In this document: positions 62,024-64,000 of the stretch, piece by piece
How the letters are laid out: every line of letters begins with the position of its first letter
Numbering within the stretch: position 1 is the stretch's first letter
DNA from: Candidatus Methanoperedens nitratireducens
Lineage (GTDB): Archaea > Halobacteriota > Methanosarcinia > Methanosarcinales > Methanoperedenaceae
Assembly: GCF_000685155.1 (NCBI RefSeq)
Contig: NZ_JMIY01000003.1
Location: 167,575 to 231,574 of the forward strand
Length of the DNA stretch: 64,000 bases
Direction: 5' to 3'
The notes under the pieces: generated by a model
Databases searched by the model: none
Told to the model about the DNA's origin: nothing
The model's input: only the letters and a program-made list of their open reading frames with translations
Translations under genes and position numbers: made by a program

Positions 62024-62704
62024 TTAGTTTCTTAATCTCTTAAGCAATGGGTCCTCTGCACCTGCAATATCAAAAGCTCTCTTTCGCCTAAGACATGATT
62101 CGCATACCATGCAGGGTCTTTCATTGCCCTCATAACATGACCATGACCAATCAAGAGGTGCATCTATCTCAAGGCCCCTTTTGACTATCCCGGCCTTATC
62201 CAGGGAAATAAGAGGTGTATAAACTGAAACATGCGTAAGTGTACCGAATTTCAGCATCTCGTTAAAGCTCTCTACGAACTCAGGCGTGTTATCAGGGAAA
62301 GTTGCAGCTTCCTCGGCATCGAATCCTGTAGTTACCAGATCACACCCATAATTCTCCGCAAAAGCGGCTGCAACCCCGAGAAAAACCACATTGCGAGCAG
62401 GCACCCAGACCTGTCTGGCGGTTCTCCGGGTAATCTCTTTATCATCAAGATCAGAGCCTGATATCTCAGGCAGCTCTTCTTTACCTGTGAGTGCACCGCG
62501 AAATGACCTGTACCAGGGAAGGTCGATAATGATATGCTTTACCCTGAATCGCTCACAGATGGCTTTTGCGAACTCTATCTCCTTTTTCCTGGCTCTCTGG
62601 CCGTAATCAAAAGTCAGGCACAGCACCTCATCGCATTTATCGTATGCTTCCTTGAACGCAACAGTAGAATCAAGACCGGATGAAAGTAAAACTATGGATC
62701 TCAT
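62024..62704 (-). CDS. queC: 7-cyano-7-deazaguanine synthase QueC
   Basis: ATP-dependent conversion of carboxy-deazaguanine to preQ0, the precursor of archaeosine in tRNA. A 226-residue protein with the PP-loop VLLSSGLDSTVAFKEAY, TFDYGQRARKKEIEFA, WVPARNVVFLGVAAAFAE and the C-terminal zinc site SWSCYEGNERPCMVCESCLR (four Cys in the last 35 residues). No other que genes are in the window. Confidence 0.95.
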   Translation of the reverse strand: MRSIVLLSSGLDSTVAFKEAYDKCDEVLCLTFDYGQRARKKEIEFAKAICERFRVKHIIIDLPWYRSFRGALTGKEELPEISGSDLDDKEITRRTARQVWVPARNVVFLGVAAAFAENYGCDLVTTGFDAEEAATFPDNTPEFVESFNEMLKFGTLTHVSVYTPLISLDKAGIVKRGLEIDAPLDWSWSCYEGNERPCMVCESCLRRKRAFDIAGAEDPLLKRLRN

Positions 62705-62844
62705 ATCGAACCATTGACCCGGAGAATATTAAAACCTGACATAAGAACATCTGGTTACTCTTGAGTTCTTCAGAATAGTAATGTTTATAATCTCACATCT
62801 GGATGATTAGTTAAGATTAACCAATATAGCAGCGAGGTTAGTTA

Positions 62845-64000
62845 ATGAGGACAAAAGTCATAATCATGGGCGCAGCCGGGCGTGATTTCCATAACTTTAA
62901 TGTTTTTTTCAAGGATAATGAAGATTATGAGGTAGTGGCCTTTACAGCCGCACAGATCCCGGGAATCGCAGGGCGGGTTTACCCCGTGGAACTGGCAGGT
63001 TCTCTATATGAGAGGGATATACCTATCTATCAGGAAGAGGAATTACCCGGGCTAATAAAAGAGCAGGATATAGAACAGGTCGTTCTGGCTTATTCAGACC
63101 TCTCCCATGAAGCGGTTATGCAGAAAGCCTCACTGGTTTTAGCCGCAGGTGCTGATTTCAGATTAATGGGAACTAAAAGCACCATGCTCAGGTCAAATAA
63201 GCCGGTGATCTCAGTATGTGCTGTCAGAACCGGTGCAGGCAAGAGCCCTACCTCGCAGAAACTGGTGGATCTATTAAAAGAAAAAGGACTCAGAGTGGTG
63301 GTGGTGCGGCATCCCATGCCGTACGGGGACCTATTAAAGCAGGAATGCCAGAGATTCGCATCTATGGAGGACTGTATTCTTAATGAGTGCACTATCGAAG
63401 AGAGAGAAGAGTACGAACCATATATCTGCTGTGGGACTGTTGTTTATAGCGGCATTAACCATAAAAAAATATTAAGCATGGCAGAGAAAGAGGCTGATAT
63501 TATAATCTGGGATGGGGGTAACAACGATCTTCCTTTCTATTGGCCCGATCTGCATATTGTAGTTGCTGATCCACTCAGACCAGGACATGAACTGACCTAT
63601 TATCCAGGAGATGTAAATATACGTCTTGCGGATGTGGTTATTGTAAACAAGGTGAATTCTGCCAGAGAGGAGGATGTAGAACTGGTGATCAACAATATCA
63701 AATCCATAAATAATAGAGCAATGATCATAAAAGCCATGTCTGTGATAACCCCGGATGAACCTGAGTTGATAAGAGGAAAACGTGTTTTAGTTGTGGAGGA
63801 CGGCCCTACCCTTACGCATGGAGGTATGGCCTTCGGTGCCGGGTTTATAGCTGCAAGAGAATACGGGGCAAAAGAAGTGATAGATCCAAGAGCACATGCG
63901 GTCGGATCAATCTCTAACACCTATGAGGAATTTCCCCATCTTGGTACTGTGCTTCCTGCTATGGGCTACGGTCCAATTCAAATGAAAGAACTGGAGATGA
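62845..64000 (+). CDS. Cyclic 2,3-diphosphoglycerate synthetase family protein, partial
   Basis: 385 residues to the right edge, still open. It begins MRTKVIIMGAAGRDFHNFNV, then EVVAFTAAQIPGIAGRVYP, VVLAYSDLSHEAVMQKA, and the P-loop-like VCAVRTGAGKSPTSQKL. Later blocks are VRHPMPYGDL and IIIWDGGNNDLPFYWPDLHI. These are features of the archaeal cyclic 2,3-diphosphoglycerate synthetase/GTPase family. Members in organisms without the diphosphoglycerate solute are of unknown function, so the enzyme activity is not proven. A GAGG-like site (agcgagg) lies 8 bases before the ATG. Confidence 0.75.
   Translation, partial: MRTKVIIMGAAGRDFHNFNVFFKDNEDYEVVAFTAAQIPGIAGRVYPVELAGSLYERDIPIYQEEELPGLIKEQDIEQVVLAYSDLSHEAVMQKASLVLAAGADFRLMGTKSTMLRSNKPVISVCAVRTGAGKSPTSQKLVDLLKEKGLRVVVVRHPMPYGDLLKQECQRFASMEDCILNECTIEEREEYEPYICCGTVVYSGINHKKILSMAEKEADIIIWDGGNNDLPFYWPDLHIVVADPLRPGHELTYYPGDVNIRLADVVIVNKVNSAREEDVELVINNIKSINNRAMIIKAMSVITPDEPELIRGKRVLVVEDGPTLTHGGMAFGAGFIAAREYGAKEVIDPRAHAVGSISNTYEEFPHLGTVLPAMGYGPIQMKELEM

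Overview
The window reads as a chromosomal segment of a methanogen-related euryarchaeon, most likely of the order Methanosarcinales. The support is archaeal information and lipid genes: an RPA-type single-strand-binding protein with three OB folds, the archaeal HMG-CoA synthase/thiolase/DUF35 operon with its HTH regulator, an AglB oligosaccharyltransferase, an archaeal PEF-CTERM-like protein and a cyclic 2,3-diphosphoglycerate synthetase family protein. Promoters are TATA-like and several transcripts look leaderless. Molybdenum-cofactor genes (mobA, mobB, fdhD) and a CxxCH protein would suit an ANME-2d/Methanoperedens-like lineage, but that assignment is inference.

Layout. 1-12.5 kb is mostly housekeeping: a secreted subtilase, RPA, tRNA-Pro(GGG), the mevalonate-entry operon, an orphan substrate-binding protein and uppP, ending in a degraded stretch with a two-CxxCH protein and an IS4-like transposase remnant. 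12.5-33.3 kb is a surface-glycan and N-glycosylation island: sugar-nucleotide enzymes (GDP-fucose branch; a UDP-L-QuiNAc or UDP-L-FucNAc branch), a flippase, GT2 and GT4 glycosyltransferases, methyltransferases and aglB. 33.6-37.8 kb holds a broken hicB, a DUF4143 ATPase, mobA-fdhD-mobB and radC. 37.9-49.0 kb holds two intact flippases separated by flippase and epimerase fragments, UDP-HexNAc3NAcA-type genes and several toxin-antitoxin (TA) type gene pairs. 49-54 kb is a second glycosyltransferase operon on the minus strand. 53.8-59.6 kb is an array. 59.6-64 kb has a membrane hydrolase, a double-GT2 protein, queC and the diphosphoglycerate synthetase gene.

Most striking feature. Six truncated 5' ends of one polysaccharide-deacetylase gene (53.8-59.6 kb), all on the minus strand, alternate with small stress or TA-type cassettes: DUF4258/DUF2283 twice, an AlbA_2 ATPase, UPF0175/PIN and a MazF-like pair. 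The same design recurs on the plus strand with flippase and epimerase 5' fragments (39.5-47.8 kb), and once with a glycosyltransferase: a 5' fragment, then VapBC, then the full gene (24.7-26.6 kb). I infer that TA cassettes enter surface-polysaccharide loci together with a duplication of the 5' end of the neighbouring gene. I know of no named system of this kind.

Several genes are broken by point lesions: in-frame TAG in a methyltransferase and in a HicB-like gene, TAA in hicA, and a frameshift in a fucose-synthase relic. All functional statements come from reading motifs by eye; no search was run.
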